The position numbers and the translations under genes are program-made. From Thermoanaerobaculum sp964488355 (lineage in GTDB: Bacteria; Acidobacteriota; Thermoanaerobaculia; Thermoanaerobaculales; Thermoanaerobaculaceae): a stretch of 64,000 nucleotides of DNA. Numbering within the stretch: position 1 is the stretch's first letter; every line of letters begins with the position of its first letter. The DNA is taken from the NCBI GenBank assembly GCA_964488355.1, contig CAZAUJ010000001.1, forward strand, positions 1 through 64,000, given 5' to 3'. The notes beneath the pieces are model-generated. The model saw nothing but the letters and a program-made list of their open reading frames with translations. It was not told where the DNA came from and did no database searches. Shown here in pieces: positions 34,610 through 42,992 of the stretch.

Positions 34610-36105
34610 AAGGGGCTGTTCTTGCCGGCCTTGCCTTTTGGGCGGGAGCCGTTGCTGGCGCAGGGGAACAGGTGACGCCCCTTCGCTGGGGTGCCGACGC
34701 GGAAGGCGGGGCACCCTACGTTTTTTACGACCCGCAGGCGCCTGGGGGCCTGACCGGGTTTGAGGTGGAGGTCGCCGAGGCGCTGGGCAAGGAAATGGGG
34801 CGCCCCTTGGTTTTCCACCAATAGGATTACAAGCGGCTTGTGGAGGGGCTGGAGCGAGGGGACATCGACCTGGCGATGAACGGGTTGGAGGTAACGGAAG
34901 ATCGAGCCCGGCGGGTGCGTTTTTCCCGACCCTATTACGTTTTCCGCTTGCAAATGGTCGTGCGGGCGGAAAAGGCAGGCCGCCGTGACTTGGCCTCCTG
35001 CCTGGCTTCCGGGGCGCGCGTTGGCACCTTGGAGAACAGCGCCGCGTCACGGCTGCTTCTCGCTTCCGGTGCTTACCCTCGCCTGTACGACAGCCAAGTC
35101 ACGCCATTTGAGGACCTGCACTTGGGGCGGCTGGATGCGATTCTGCTGGACGTGCCCATCGTGCGCACCTTCGCCCCTGGCTGGCCGGATTTGCGGGTGG
35201 TTGAGCCGCCGATTCCTGGGCGCGGGTACTACGCCATGGCCTTCCGCCGCGGCAACGAGGCCTTGGCTCAAGCGGTGGATGAGGCGTTGGGTCGGCTGAT
35301 AGCCAGTGGACGGTTGGAGGCCATTTTGCGCCGCTGGGGTCTTTGGGACCAAACGCAGGATGAGCTGTGGCCACCGGGGCATTTTTCGGCGACGGGCACA
35401 GTTTCCACGGGCCATCAGCCGCGGGCTGGAGTGGCCCCCACACTTTGGAGCCTGCCCCTGTTGGTCAGAGCTGCCGGGGTGACGGTGGCGCTGGCGGTGG
35501 CCAGCATGGCGGTGGCCCTAATCGTGGGCATGGGGGTGGCATTGGCTCGGCTCTCCGGCCCTTGCTGGCTGTCGGCTGCTGCGTTGTCGTACGTGGAGTT
35601 CTTTCGAGGCGTTCCCGTGCTGCTGCTGCCTTACCTGCTTTATTTCGGCTTGCCAGCAGCGTGGCGGTGGCTTTCGGGTCAGGAGGGATTGTTCATTTCG
35701 CCCTTTGTCACCTCCGTTTTGGGCCTCGGCCTGACGTACGGTGCTTACGAGGCGGAAATCTACCGAGCGGCCCTATCGGGTGTTCCCTTGTCTCAATGGG
35801 AAGCGGCAGCCACCCTGGGCTTTTCCTGGTGGCAGACCCTTCGTCACGTGGTCTTGCCCCAGGCGCTGCGCAGCATCCTGCCGCCCTCCACCACGGATTT
35901 TGTTTCCCTGTTTAAGGACACGAGCTTGGCAGGAACCATCACGGTGGTGGAGCTGGCCAAACAGTACCAGATCCTTTCCACTTCCGGGGCGGACTTTCGC
36001 CTACTGGTACAGGCCGGTTTGCTCACCGCCGCCCCTTACCTGGCCATGTCGTTACCCTGGGGTCATTTGGCCAGGCGGTGGGAACGGCGTTTGGCGAAGG
36101 GTTAG
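34606..36105 (+). pseudogene. Amino-acid ABC transporter, fused binding protein-permease, with in-frame TAG
   Basis: One 500-codon frame with a single TAG at 34822-34824. Before it: signal peptide and the start of a solute-binding (SBP_bac_3) domain (YDPQAPGGLTGFEVEVAEAL). After it: DYKRLVEGLERGDIDLAMNG, the rest of the binding domain to about residue 260, then a His/Glu-type permease domain with the EAA-like loop EAAATLGFSWWQTLRHVVLP. The stop falls where relatives carry a coding residue before the W/D..L helix. Fused binding-permease proteins for polar amino acids are known. The partner ATPase 4 nt downstream is also broken, so the system is probably lost. Confidence 0.8.
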
Positions 36106-36109
36106 CGAG

Positions 36110-36838
36110 GTGGTGCGCAATCGCGTCAGTGGGCTTTCCAAGTCGTTCGCTGGTAAGGCGGTTTTGGGGCCCGTAAGTTTTAGCGTGGAGGCGGGCGAGA
36201 CGCCGGTGATTTTGGGGCCTAGCGGCAGCGGGAAATCCACGCTTCTGCGCTGCGTGGCTGGGCTTTGCGCCTTCGATGCTGGGGAAGTGCAGGTCAACGG
36301 GCACGTCTTTTCCCCCGTTTGGCGTGGGCGTGTGGGCGGGGTTAGTCGTCTTGGTTTTATCTTCCAGGATTTTGCCCTCTTCCCGCAAAAATGAGCTTGG
36401 GAAAACGTGGCGTTGGCCCCACAAGTGGTGTACACGCTTCCCAAGGAACAGGCGCGGGAACAGGCGCTGTCAGTCCTGGCTAAGGTGGGGTTGGTCCATC
36501 GTGCCTGGGGTTATCCGGCTGAGCTTTCCGGGGGGGAGCGCCAGCGTGTGGCCATTGCCCGTGCCCTGGCGGTGGGTCCCGGCGCGCTCCTGGGGGACGA
36601 GGTGACCAGCGCCCTCGGTCCAGAGCTGCGCTGGGAGGTGGTGGACACCTTGCGGAAGCTTAAGGAAGAGGGCCTTACTATGCTTTTGGTGACCCACGAG
36701 GTGGGCTTGGCGCGGCGGCTGGCGGACCGTGTCTTGCTTTTGGGGGAAGGCCAAGGGGTTGAAGAAGGCAAGCCTGAGACGGTGCTTGCCGATCCGCAAA
36801 CCAGTCGGGCCAAGCGGTTTCTTTCGAAGCTGCTTTAA
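36110..36838 (+). pseudogene. Amino-acid ABC transporter ATPase, in-frame TGA and decayed motifs
   Basis: A GlnQ-type ATPase frame with Walker A GPSGSGKSTLLR, Q-loop FIFQDFALFPQ, then TGA at 36392-36394, continuing AWENVALAPQVVYTL and the signature LSGGERQRVAIARAL. Walker B/D-loop reads LLGDEVTSALGPE where LLFDEPTSALDPE is expected: F, P and the D-loop aspartate are all changed, which points to relaxed selection before or after the stop arose. It ends normally at 36838. Confidence 0.8.
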
Positions 36839-36852
36839 GAGCAATCTGAGGG

Positions 36853-36883
36853 CAAAAGAAAAAGCGCCGGTTGACCCGGCGCT
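36853..36883 (-). terminator. Rho-independent terminator of hsp20
   Basis: Stem AGCGCCGG with CCGGCGCT (36863-36870, 36876-36883), 8 bp, 5-nt loop. On the minus strand it is followed by a T-rich tract (36863 down to 36854). It sits 22 bases after the hsp20 stop. Confidence 0.8.
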
Positions 36884-36904
36884 GGCAGCGTGAAGAAGCG
36901 GATG

Positions 36905-37363
36905 TTACTTTTCTTCCACCTTCACGGGAATGGCTTTGGGTTTGGCCTCCTCGCGCTTGGGAAGAGTCAGATGCATCACACCCAACTTGTAGGTAGCGGT
37001 AATCTTATCGGGGTTGACGTTGGAAGGCAGCGTGAACGTGCGCTCGAAGGAGCCGTAGGAGCGCTCCACCCGATGGTAGGTTTCACCTTCCTCCGCTTTT
37101 TGGAACTGGCGCGAACCGCGGATGGAAAGGACGCCACCCTCAACCGTTACCTCCACGTCTTTGGGGTCCACACCGGGAAGCTCCACAGCAATCTCCAAGC
37201 TGTCCTTGGTCTCGCGCACGTCCACCGCCGGCAACCAACTGCCGGTGATGTAATCCTCTTCCGCCCGCCGAGAACGGCCCCAAATCTCATCGAACATCCG
37301 TGCCATCCGCTCCTGCATTGCCGCCATTTCTTTGAAGGGGTCCCAACGAACCAAGCTGGTCAT
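36905..37363 (-). CDS. Small heat shock protein, Hsp20/alpha-crystallin family
   Basis: A 152-residue chaperone that holds unfolding proteins in oligomers. N-terminal arm MTSLVRWDPFKEM, alpha-crystallin domain (about 42-135) with VELPGVDPKDVEVTVEGG and GVLSIRG, and the C-terminal IXI-type anchor IPV in KAIPVKVEEK. AAAGGAGGG precedes ATG 37363. Its promoter is the strongest sigma-70 match in the window, with an operator-like palindrome and a 5' hairpin in the leader (separate entries). Confidence 0.95.
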   Translation of the reverse strand: MTSLVRWDPFKEMAAMQERMARMFDEIWGRSRRAEEDYITGSWLPAVDVRETKDSLEIAVELPGVDPKDVEVTVEGGVLSIRGSRQFQKAEEGETYHRVERSYGSFERTFTLPSNVNPDKITATYKLGVMHLTLPKREEAKPKAIPVKVEEK

Positions 37364-37379
37364 CGCTTAACCCTCCTTT

Positions 37380-37408
37380 CCGGAGGTCGCCTTGGGTGCG
37401 ACCTCCGG
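37380..37408 (-). promoter_or_regulatory. 5'-terminal hairpin in the hsp20 leader
   Basis: Perfect 11-bp stem (37380-37390 with 37398-37408, loop 7 nt) at the predicted transcript start. Its distal arm ends ACCTCCGG and is directly followed by the AAAGGAGGG ribosome site, so ACCTCC could pair either inside the stem or with GGAGG. Might act as an RNA thermometer, stabiliser or repressor site; not the CIRCE sequence. Confidence 0.6.
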
Positions 37409-37413
37409 CATTT

Positions 37414-37449
37414 AATATAGGACCTGCGTTAGTGGTTGTCAAGTTGACA
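37414..37449 (-). promoter_or_regulatory. hsp20 promoter with palindrome over the -35
   Basis: Minus strand: TTGACA (37442-37437), 17-base spacer, TATATT (37419-37414). The -35 is half of a perfect TGTCAA-x-TTGACA palindrome (37437-37449), a plausible operator. Confidence 0.75.
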
Positions 37450-37510
37450 CCGTGCCTTAGTAACACGATATGAGCATACTGCGCTAAGGTCGTAAACGAA
37501 TCCCCACTGA

Positions 37511-37522
37511 TATGCTAACTGC
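37511..37522 (+). promoter_or_regulatory. Leaderless -10 element of the VWFA gene
   Basis: TATGCT (37511-37516), 6 nt, ATG 37523; no Shine-Dalgarno. Confidence 0.4.
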
Positions 37523-39262
37523 ATGGTGTTACCGCTCGTTCTTCTGGCACAGGCAGCTTTAGGAATTCGAGTAGAGGTGGAGCCGCTGGGCAGGGGGACG
37601 GACGGTACGGTCGTGGCAGTGGCCGTGCAGGTGGCTCCTGAGGAGCGAGAGCGGGCGGGGCCGCGCGTGCGCTACCTGTTGGAGCTTCGTCGGGCGGGGC
37701 AAGTTGCGGATCGCGCTTCAGGTGTGGCTGAGATGTCGCCCGATGGGAGCATCCTCCTCTACCGCGAGTGGCCCGTGGGAGGCGGGGAACTGTTGGTGGA
37801 GGTGGCCACGGTGGACGGGCAGAAGAAGGGAAGCGTTCGAAAACACGTGGATATACCAGCCTTGGAGCAACCCTTTGCCCTGCCTGAAGACGCCCCACCA
37901 GATGCGGTGGCCTTGCTTCCCGCACTGAGCCCCGAGGAGGGCGTGCGTTTCCTGCCGCCCAGGACTGGCACGGCTGTGGGCACCGTGCAGCTGCAGTTGG
38001 TAGCGCCCAGCAACGCCGCAGAGGTACGGTTCTTTCTGGACGGGTCGCCCTTGTTGACGAAGAACCGGCCGCCATGGGATTTGGCCCTGTCGTTGGGCCC
38101 GGTACCCAAACGCACCCTGGTACGCGCCGAGGTCCTGGACGCCCAGGGACGGTTGCTGGGGGAGGACGCCATCGTGCTCAACAACCCCGGCAAAAACTTG
38201 GCGGTGCAGATCTTGTTGGGACCTGCCGACACCAGCCAGGCGGAGCAAACGGTAACCGTGGCTGTGAGCCCACCTGGTGCGGAAGAGGAGGTGGTGCTCA
38301 AGCTAGACGACCGTCCGCTCGCCCGTTGGTTGGCCTGTCCCTGCGCGGTGCGAGTGCGTCGGGAGGAGCTGGCGCAGGCGAGAGTGCTCGTGGCGGAAGC
38401 AAGGGGTGGGGGGCGGGAGGGCGATGCGGTTTTGGTTTTGGGTGGCAGCCCCTGGCAGGAGGAGGTGCGGGTGGAGGTGGTGGAGCTTCCGGTTGTGGTG
38501 TTGGATCCCCAGGGGCGGGCGGTGGTCGATCTTCCGCCCGAGGCCTTCCGCGTCTACGAGGACGGGGAGCCGGTGAAGATCGAAACCCTATCGCGAACCC
38601 AGGAGCAACCCCTGTCGCTAGGGTTGCTGCTTGACGTTTCCGGCTCGATGATCAAGGACTTTCCCCTGGTCCGGCAGGCGGTCACCGGTTTTTTGGGGCA
38701 GTTTCTGCGGCCTGGTGATCGGTTTTTCCTGGCTGCCTTTGCCTGGGAGTTCGAGCTGCTGGTTCATTGGGCTTCCGACCCTCGCCTAGCCCTGGAGCGA
38801 CTCCAGGCCGTGCGCGTGGAAGGTGGCACCTCCCTGCACGACGCCGTAATCAAGGGATTGGATGTGATGCGGGGGAGAAAGGGGCCCAAGGGCTTGGTTT
38901 TGCTCACCGACGGCGAGGACACGACCTCTAGGACGGGCTGGGAGGACGCCCTGCGCGTTGCACGAACTCTGCGCACCCCCATTTTTCCGGTGGGCGTGCG
39001 CCTTTCCCTGTTCGATTTCCTCTTGCGGGGCAGGTTAGGGCAGCTGGCTGCCACCACGGGTGGTGAGGCGTTCTTTGTCGGCGAAGCGGAGGAGCTGCCC
39101 GAAGTTTACCGCCGCATAGGGCAGCAACTGCGTACCCACTACCTGCTGGTTTACCGCTCGCCTTCCCACAAGCCCCTTGACCAGTTTCGCACTGTAGCGG
39201 TGACGGTAACCCGACCGGAGCTCAAGGTTCGCACCATTGCGGGGTACTTCCCGGTTCCCTGA
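37523..39262 (+). CDS. Secreted VWFA-related domain protein of the acidobacterial type
   Basis: A 579-residue protein. Short signal peptide (MVLPLVLLAQAALG), then about 300 residues of beta-rich domains, a connector with VVVLDPQGRAVVDLPPEAFR and VYEDGEPVKIETLSR, and a VWFA domain from about residue 360 with the MIDAS DVSGSM, the T in GGTSLHDAV and LLTDGEDTTSR. The connector plus VWFA layout is the 'VWFA-related Acidobacterial domain' plan, abundant in Acidobacteriota. Likely periplasmic or surface protein binding a partner through a metal. Monocistronic. Confidence 0.88.
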   Translation: MVLPLVLLAQAALGIRVEVEPLGRGTDGTVVAVAVQVAPEERERAGPRVRYLLELRRAGQVADRASGVAEMSPDGSILLYREWPVGGGELLVEVATVDGQKKGSVRKHVDIPALEQPFALPEDAPPDAVALLPALSPEEGVRFLPPRTGTAVGTVQLQLVAPSNAAEVRFFLDGSPLLTKNRPPWDLALSLGPVPKRTLVRAEVLDAQGRLLGEDAIVLNNPGKNLAVQILLGPADTSQAEQTVTVAVSPPGAEEEVVLKLDDRPLARWLACPCAVRVRREELAQARVLVAEARGGGREGDAVLVLGGSPWQEEVRVEVVELPVVVLDPQGRAVVDLPPEAFRVYEDGEPVKIETLSRTQEQPLSLGLLLDVSGSMIKDFPLVRQAVTGFLGQFLRPGDRFFLAAFAWEFELLVHWASDPRLALERLQAVRVEGGTSLHDAVIKGLDVMRGRKGPKGLVLLTDGEDTTSRTGWEDALRVARTLRTPIFPVGVRLSLFDFLLRGRLGQLAATTGGEAFFVGEAEELPEVYRRIGQQLRTHYLLVYRSPSHKPLDQFRTVAVTVTRPELKVRTIAGYFPVP

Positions 39263-39925
39263 GACGCGTGACCCATGAAACCACTCCGGCCTCCTCCCAG
39301 GCCTTGTGATGACGTGGCACACTTGTCATTGCGGGCGAAGCGAAGGCCACAGCACGGGGAGGGCCCAATGGGCCCATGGTGGCCTGGCGCCCTGCTTGCG
39401 GCAAGACCAGATCCTCACGGTCCTTGTTGCGCCTCTTGCCGTTAGGTGTTTTCCGTGTCCTTGCAAGCGAGGCGAAGCCATTTCGTGTGGCTAGGTAACA
39501 GGGAGGGTTCGACCAACGAGATTGCTTCGCGTGCTTTGCGCCCTCGCAATGAGGGTTGACCCGGCGGGTGCTGACAATGGCAGCTAGCCTGCCGCGCCTC
39601 CCGGTGCTACGCACTTTGGGCCTTTTCGAGGTTCCCGCAATGACGTGACGCCCCTCTCACTGCGAGCAGCCGTAGGCGTCGAAGCAATGCGGGCTGGGTG
39701 CTCGGACGTGGAAACATCACGAGATTTCCTAGTCGGCCCTTGGCCGCCTCGCATAAGCAGCAGGCCTTGGCCTCCTCGCGAAGACAGTGGGGTTTCTGGC
39801 CTCCGTTCACGGAGGTGAGCTTTGCGATGCATACCAGGCCAGACGGGACGTGCGGACGACGGCGTGTGCTGGAGGCTCCTCTGACGCGGAAGGGGGCGAA
39901 CCGCCTTTCCGTTATCATAATTGTA
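39263..39925. repeat. Spacer filled with degenerate TCATTGCGAG/GAAGCAAT repeats
   Basis: No gene in 660 bases. I see at least five copies or half-copies of an inverted-repeat element: forward at 39325-39347 (TCATTGCGGGCGAAGCGAAG), forward, degenerate at 39470-39488, reverse at 39518-39554 (AGATTGCTTCG...CCTCGCAATGAG), reverse half at 39634-39644, forward at 39657-39690 (CACTGCGAGC...GAAGCAATG). Elements with these ends are known to me from many bacterial genomes as dispersed non-coding repeats. The promoter of the next gene is at the right edge. Confidence 0.7.
39913..39925 (+). promoter_or_regulatory. Leaderless -10 element of the HD-GYP gene
   Basis: TATCAT (39913-39918), 7 nt, ATG 39926, no Shine-Dalgarno; lies in an unusually AT-rich patch. 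Confidence 0.4.
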
Positions 39926-41797
39926 ATGGCTGCGACCGTATTCGTGACGCCTGAAGTGGCGGGGCGTTCGGGCCTGTCAGAAAACGTGCTCGCACCTGGC
40001 CCGGTTCCGGCTGGCAGCGTGGTGCTGACCTCCCGCAGGAGCTTTGTTTCGTGGCCTGCGCCGCTGCCCCAGCAGGTTTTGTGGGTGGTGCTGGGGGAAG
40101 CGGGGCCGCTGCCGGTGGAGCCCTTCCTGCTGCTGCCGCCGCAGGCCCCGGAGGAGGTGGTACGGCGAGCGGTGCTGGCGGCCTTGGAAACCGCTACCCT
40201 GCGCCAAAAGCTTTCCGACCTGCAGGAGACGGCGCACACGGCCCAGGAAAAGCAGTTGGAGCTGGCTCGCATCGGCATCGCTTTGGTGGCCGAGCGCCAG
40301 CTGGATCGCCTGTTGGAGCGCATCCTTTCCAGTGCCCGTGAGCTGGTGAGTGCTGACGCCGGCTCCCTCTGTTTGGTGGAGGGGCAGGAGGGCGAGCGTC
40401 GCCTGCTGTTCATGCTGGCGCAAAACGATTCGGTTCCCTTGTCCTTTTCCAGTTGGTCAGTGCCAGTGGACGAGGGTTCGTTAGCGGGCTACGTGGCCCT
40501 TTCCGGCGAGACGGTCGCCCTGGAGGATGTGCGCCGCCTGCCCAAGGAGGCACCCTACCGCTTCAACGAGCGGTTCGATCAGCTTTCCGGTTACCACACG
40601 CACTCGCTGCTGACGGTGCCCATGGCCACCCGTGCCGGCGACATCGTGGGCGTGCTGCAGCTCATCAACCGCAAGCGGGAGCGCAGCGCCTCCATCCGCA
40701 GTGCCGGCGACGCGGACCGATGGGTGGTGCCCTTTTCCCAAGCGGATGTGGCGGTCATACGGGCACTGGCGGCGCAAGCAGCCGTGGCGATTGAGAATAC
40801 CCGCCTGGTGGCGGAAATCGAGCGGCTGTTCGAGTCCTTTGTGCGCGCAGCGGTCATGGCCATTGAGCAACGGGACCCGTCCACCAAAGGCCATTCGGTG
40901 CGGGTGGCGCACTACACCGTCAACCTGGCCAAGGCGGTGGAGCGCAACCCCCCGCCCTCTTATCGGGGCCTGCGTTTTTCCCCTGACGACCTTCTGCAGC
41001 TGCGCTATGCCGCCCTCTTGCATGACTTCGGCAAGGTGGGGGTGCGAGAGGCGGTGCTCACCAAGGCGAAAAAGCTCTACCCAGAGAGGTTGGAGCTCAT
41101 CCTGGAAAGGTTTCGGCACGCCCGTCGCGCTCACGAAGCGGTGATGCTGCGAGGCCTCCTCCAGCGCCTGCTCACGCTGCAGCGGCCGCCCACGCAGGAA
41201 GACCTCCAATCCCTGGAAGAAGCAATCCGCCACATGGCGGAGGACCTGCGCGAGAAGCTGGCCAAGGTACTGGAGGCCAACGAGCCCACGGTGCTGGCTT
41301 CGAGTACGGCCCAGGTGCTGCGCTTTCTCTCGGATGCAGCTTTTCCTGGGGAAAACGGTGAGCGCCTGCCCCTTTTGACCCGCGAGGAGCTGCGCAGCCT
41401 TTCCATTCCCAAGGGCAGCTTGGACGAAGAAGAGCGGCAAGAGGTTGAATCGCACGTGGTGTGCTCGTACCAGTTCCTCTTGACGCTCCCATGGCCCAAG
41501 CGCCTGGCGCGGGTGCCGGAAATTGCGTATGGGCACCACGAAAAACTGGACGGCCGTGGCTATCCACGGCGGCTGAAAGGCGACCAGATCGCTCCGGAAG
41601 TCAGGATCATGACCATTTGCGACATGTACGATGCGCTGGCGGCGGCGGACCGGCCCTACAAGAAGGCGGTAAGTCCGGAAAGGGCGTTGGCCATCCTGGA
41701 GGAGGAGATTCGCCAGGGGGCGTTGGACGCCGAGCTTTTCTCCGTTTTCGTGCAGGCTCGAATCTTCGCCAGCACGCCGCCCAGGGAGGCCAGCTAG
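39926..41797 (+). CDS. GAF/HD-GYP cyclic-di-GMP phosphodiesterase
   Basis: A 623-residue cytoplasmic signalling protein. N-terminal unknown domain (to about 90), coiled coil, GAF domain (about 110-295, with ILSSARELVSADAGSLCLVE), signalling helix, then HD-GYP domain. The metal HD is in AALLHDFGKVGV (about 365) and the GYP motif in HHEKLDGRGYP (about 542). Between them lies an insertion making the spacing about 170 residues, well above usual. It should hydrolyse c-di-GMP; the GAF may sense a nucleotide or redox ligand. The 3' end overlaps the convergent LysE-type gene by 3 bases. Confidence 0.9.
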   Translation: MAATVFVTPEVAGRSGLSENVLAPGPVPAGSVVLTSRRSFVSWPAPLPQQVLWVVLGEAGPLPVEPFLLLPPQAPEEVVRRAVLAALETATLRQKLSDLQETAHTAQEKQLELARIGIALVAERQLDRLLERILSSARELVSADAGSLCLVEGQEGERRLLFMLAQNDSVPLSFSSWSVPVDEGSLAGYVALSGETVALEDVRRLPKEAPYRFNERFDQLSGYHTHSLLTVPMATRAGDIVGVLQLINRKRERSASIRSAGDADRWVVPFSQADVAVIRALAAQAAVAIENTRLVAEIERLFESFVRAAVMAIEQRDPSTKGHSVRVAHYTVNLAKAVERNPPPSYRGLRFSPDDLLQLRYAALLHDFGKVGVREAVLTKAKKLYPERLELILERFRHARRAHEAVMLRGLLQRLLTLQRPPTQEDLQSLEEAIRHMAEDLREKLAKVLEANEPTVLASSTAQVLRFLSDAAFPGENGERLPLLTREELRSLSIPKGSLDEEERQEVESHVVCSYQFLLTLPWPKRLARVPEIAYGHHEKLDGRGYPRRLKGDQIAPEVRIMTICDMYDALAAADRPYKKAVSPERALAILEEEIRQGALDAELFSVFVQARIFASTPPREAS

Positions 41798-42477
41798 TTT
41801 TTGCCTCCCACGGCCAGGCCCAGACGGTAGGAGCCCACGCACAACAGCCCTAGGCCCAGGATGAGCAGAACCGCGGAAAGCCCCCGCAGCACCCAACGCT
41901 CTGCGTGGGGGGGGAGAAGCGCCTTGCCGTGGTGGAGGGCCAGCAGCAGCGGTGCGTACCAGGCGATCACGCCGCCCACGAGGGCCAGCAGCATCCACAA
42001 AAGGCCCGGCTTGCCATAGGCCCGCGCCGCCTCCACGAAAGCCAAGCCTGCGGTGACCCACCAAAGCCAGTAGTGGGGGTTGGCCAAGGAGACCGCCATT
42101 CCCAAGAGGAAGTAGCTCAGTTTGGGTTTTTCTTCTTCGCCGGTGAGGCCGTTGGCGTCGGGCGCTCGTTGCGGCCGCGGTTTAATCGCGGAGAACGCAC
42201 CGTAGATCAGCACCACGCCCCCCGCCAGCTCCACTGCGGGCAAAGCGCCCAGACGGGCCAGGTGAGGTCCTGCTCCTGCTGCCAAGGCGGTAAACAGCAG
42301 AGCGTCCAACAGGGTTGCGCCCAGCAGGAACCAAAAGGCCGCCCCAAAGCGATGGGCCAAGCCCAAACGGGTAGCTACCAGGGTGATGGGTCCGGGAATG
42401 ACCACCGTGGCGAACGAAATGAAAAACCCCAGAGCCACCAGGGCAGGCAGGGAAAAGGGCAGGGTGAGCGTGTGCAA
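41794..42477 (-). CDS. LysE/RhtB-family exporter
   Basis: A 227-residue inner-membrane protein with about six hydrophobic segments. The opening ALGFFISFATVVIPGPITL carries the PGP motif of the LysE/RhtB amino-acid exporters, and the ANPHYWLWWVTAGLAF segment is also conserved. Substrate unknown. Start TTG 42477 lies 6 nt after the upstream stop (42484), so it is co-transcribed with the adenosine-specific kinase gene. Confidence 0.85.
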   Translation of the reverse strand: MHTLTLPFSLPALVALGFFISFATVVIPGPITLVATRLGLAHRFGAAFWFLLGATLLDALLFTALAAGAGPHLARLGALPAVELAGGVVLIYGAFSAIKPRPQRAPDANGLTGEEEKPKLSYFLLGMAVSLANPHYWLWWVTAGLAFVEAARAYGKPGLLWMLLALVGGVIAWYAPLLLALHHGKALLPPHAERWVLRGLSAVLLILGLGLLCVGSYRLGLAVGGKN

Positions 42478-42483
42478 GGCCTG

Positions 42484-42969
42484 CTAGCCCAGCTTGTAGC
42501 CGATGGAGCGTAAGAAGCGCAGCCGCGCCAGCACGTCCTCGTCCCGCTCCACGCCCTTGGGCGCCACACCGTCCACCACCCCCAGGATGGCGCGGCCGGA
42601 GCCCACCTCCGCCACCACCACCTCCACCGGGTTGGCGGTGGCGCAATAGATGCGGCATACCTCCGGCACCATCTTGATAGCGTTGAGGATGTTGATGGGG
42701 TAGCCTTGCTCCAGGAAGACGAAGAAGGAATGACCAGCACCCACCGCCAGCGCGTTGCGGGTAGCCAGCTCCACCAAGCCCTCATCGTTACCCGAGCGGC
42801 GCACCAAGGCGGGCCCGGAGGACTCACAGAAGGCAATGCCGAACTTCGAATGGGGCGCGGTTGTGACGATGGCTTCGTGCAGGTCCTCCACCGTCTTGAT
42901 GAAGTGGGCTTGGCCAAGGATGAAATTGGTGGTTTCTGCCTTTTCGATCTTGACTGAGAAGATGTTCAT
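42484..42969 (-). CDS. Adenosine-specific kinase family protein
   Basis: A 161-residue protein matching the small PAE2307-like family (PF04008), described as adenosine-specific kinase: SKFGIAFCESSGPALVRRSG, AVGAGHSFFVFL and IYCATANPVEVVVAE are its conserved blocks. The family is found mostly in archaea and thermophilic bacteria, which fits a thermophile. GGGAGG precedes ATG 42969. It is located between an M28-like gene and the LysE exporter on the same strand. Confidence 0.85.
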   Translation of the reverse strand: MNIFSVKIEKAETTNFILGQAHFIKTVEDLHEAIVTTAPHSKFGIAFCESSGPALVRRSGNDEGLVELATRNALAVGAGHSFFVFLEQGYPINILNAIKMVPEVCRIYCATANPVEVVVAEVGSGRAILGVVDGVAPKGVERDEDVLARLRFLRSIGYKLG

Positions 42970-42992
42970 GGCTGCCTCCCCTTGCCAAGAGC

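Noticed and set aside
39500..39520. tRNA T-arm-like GGTTCGACC
   Set aside because: No acceptor stem, anticodon arm or CCA context; it lies within the repeat cluster.
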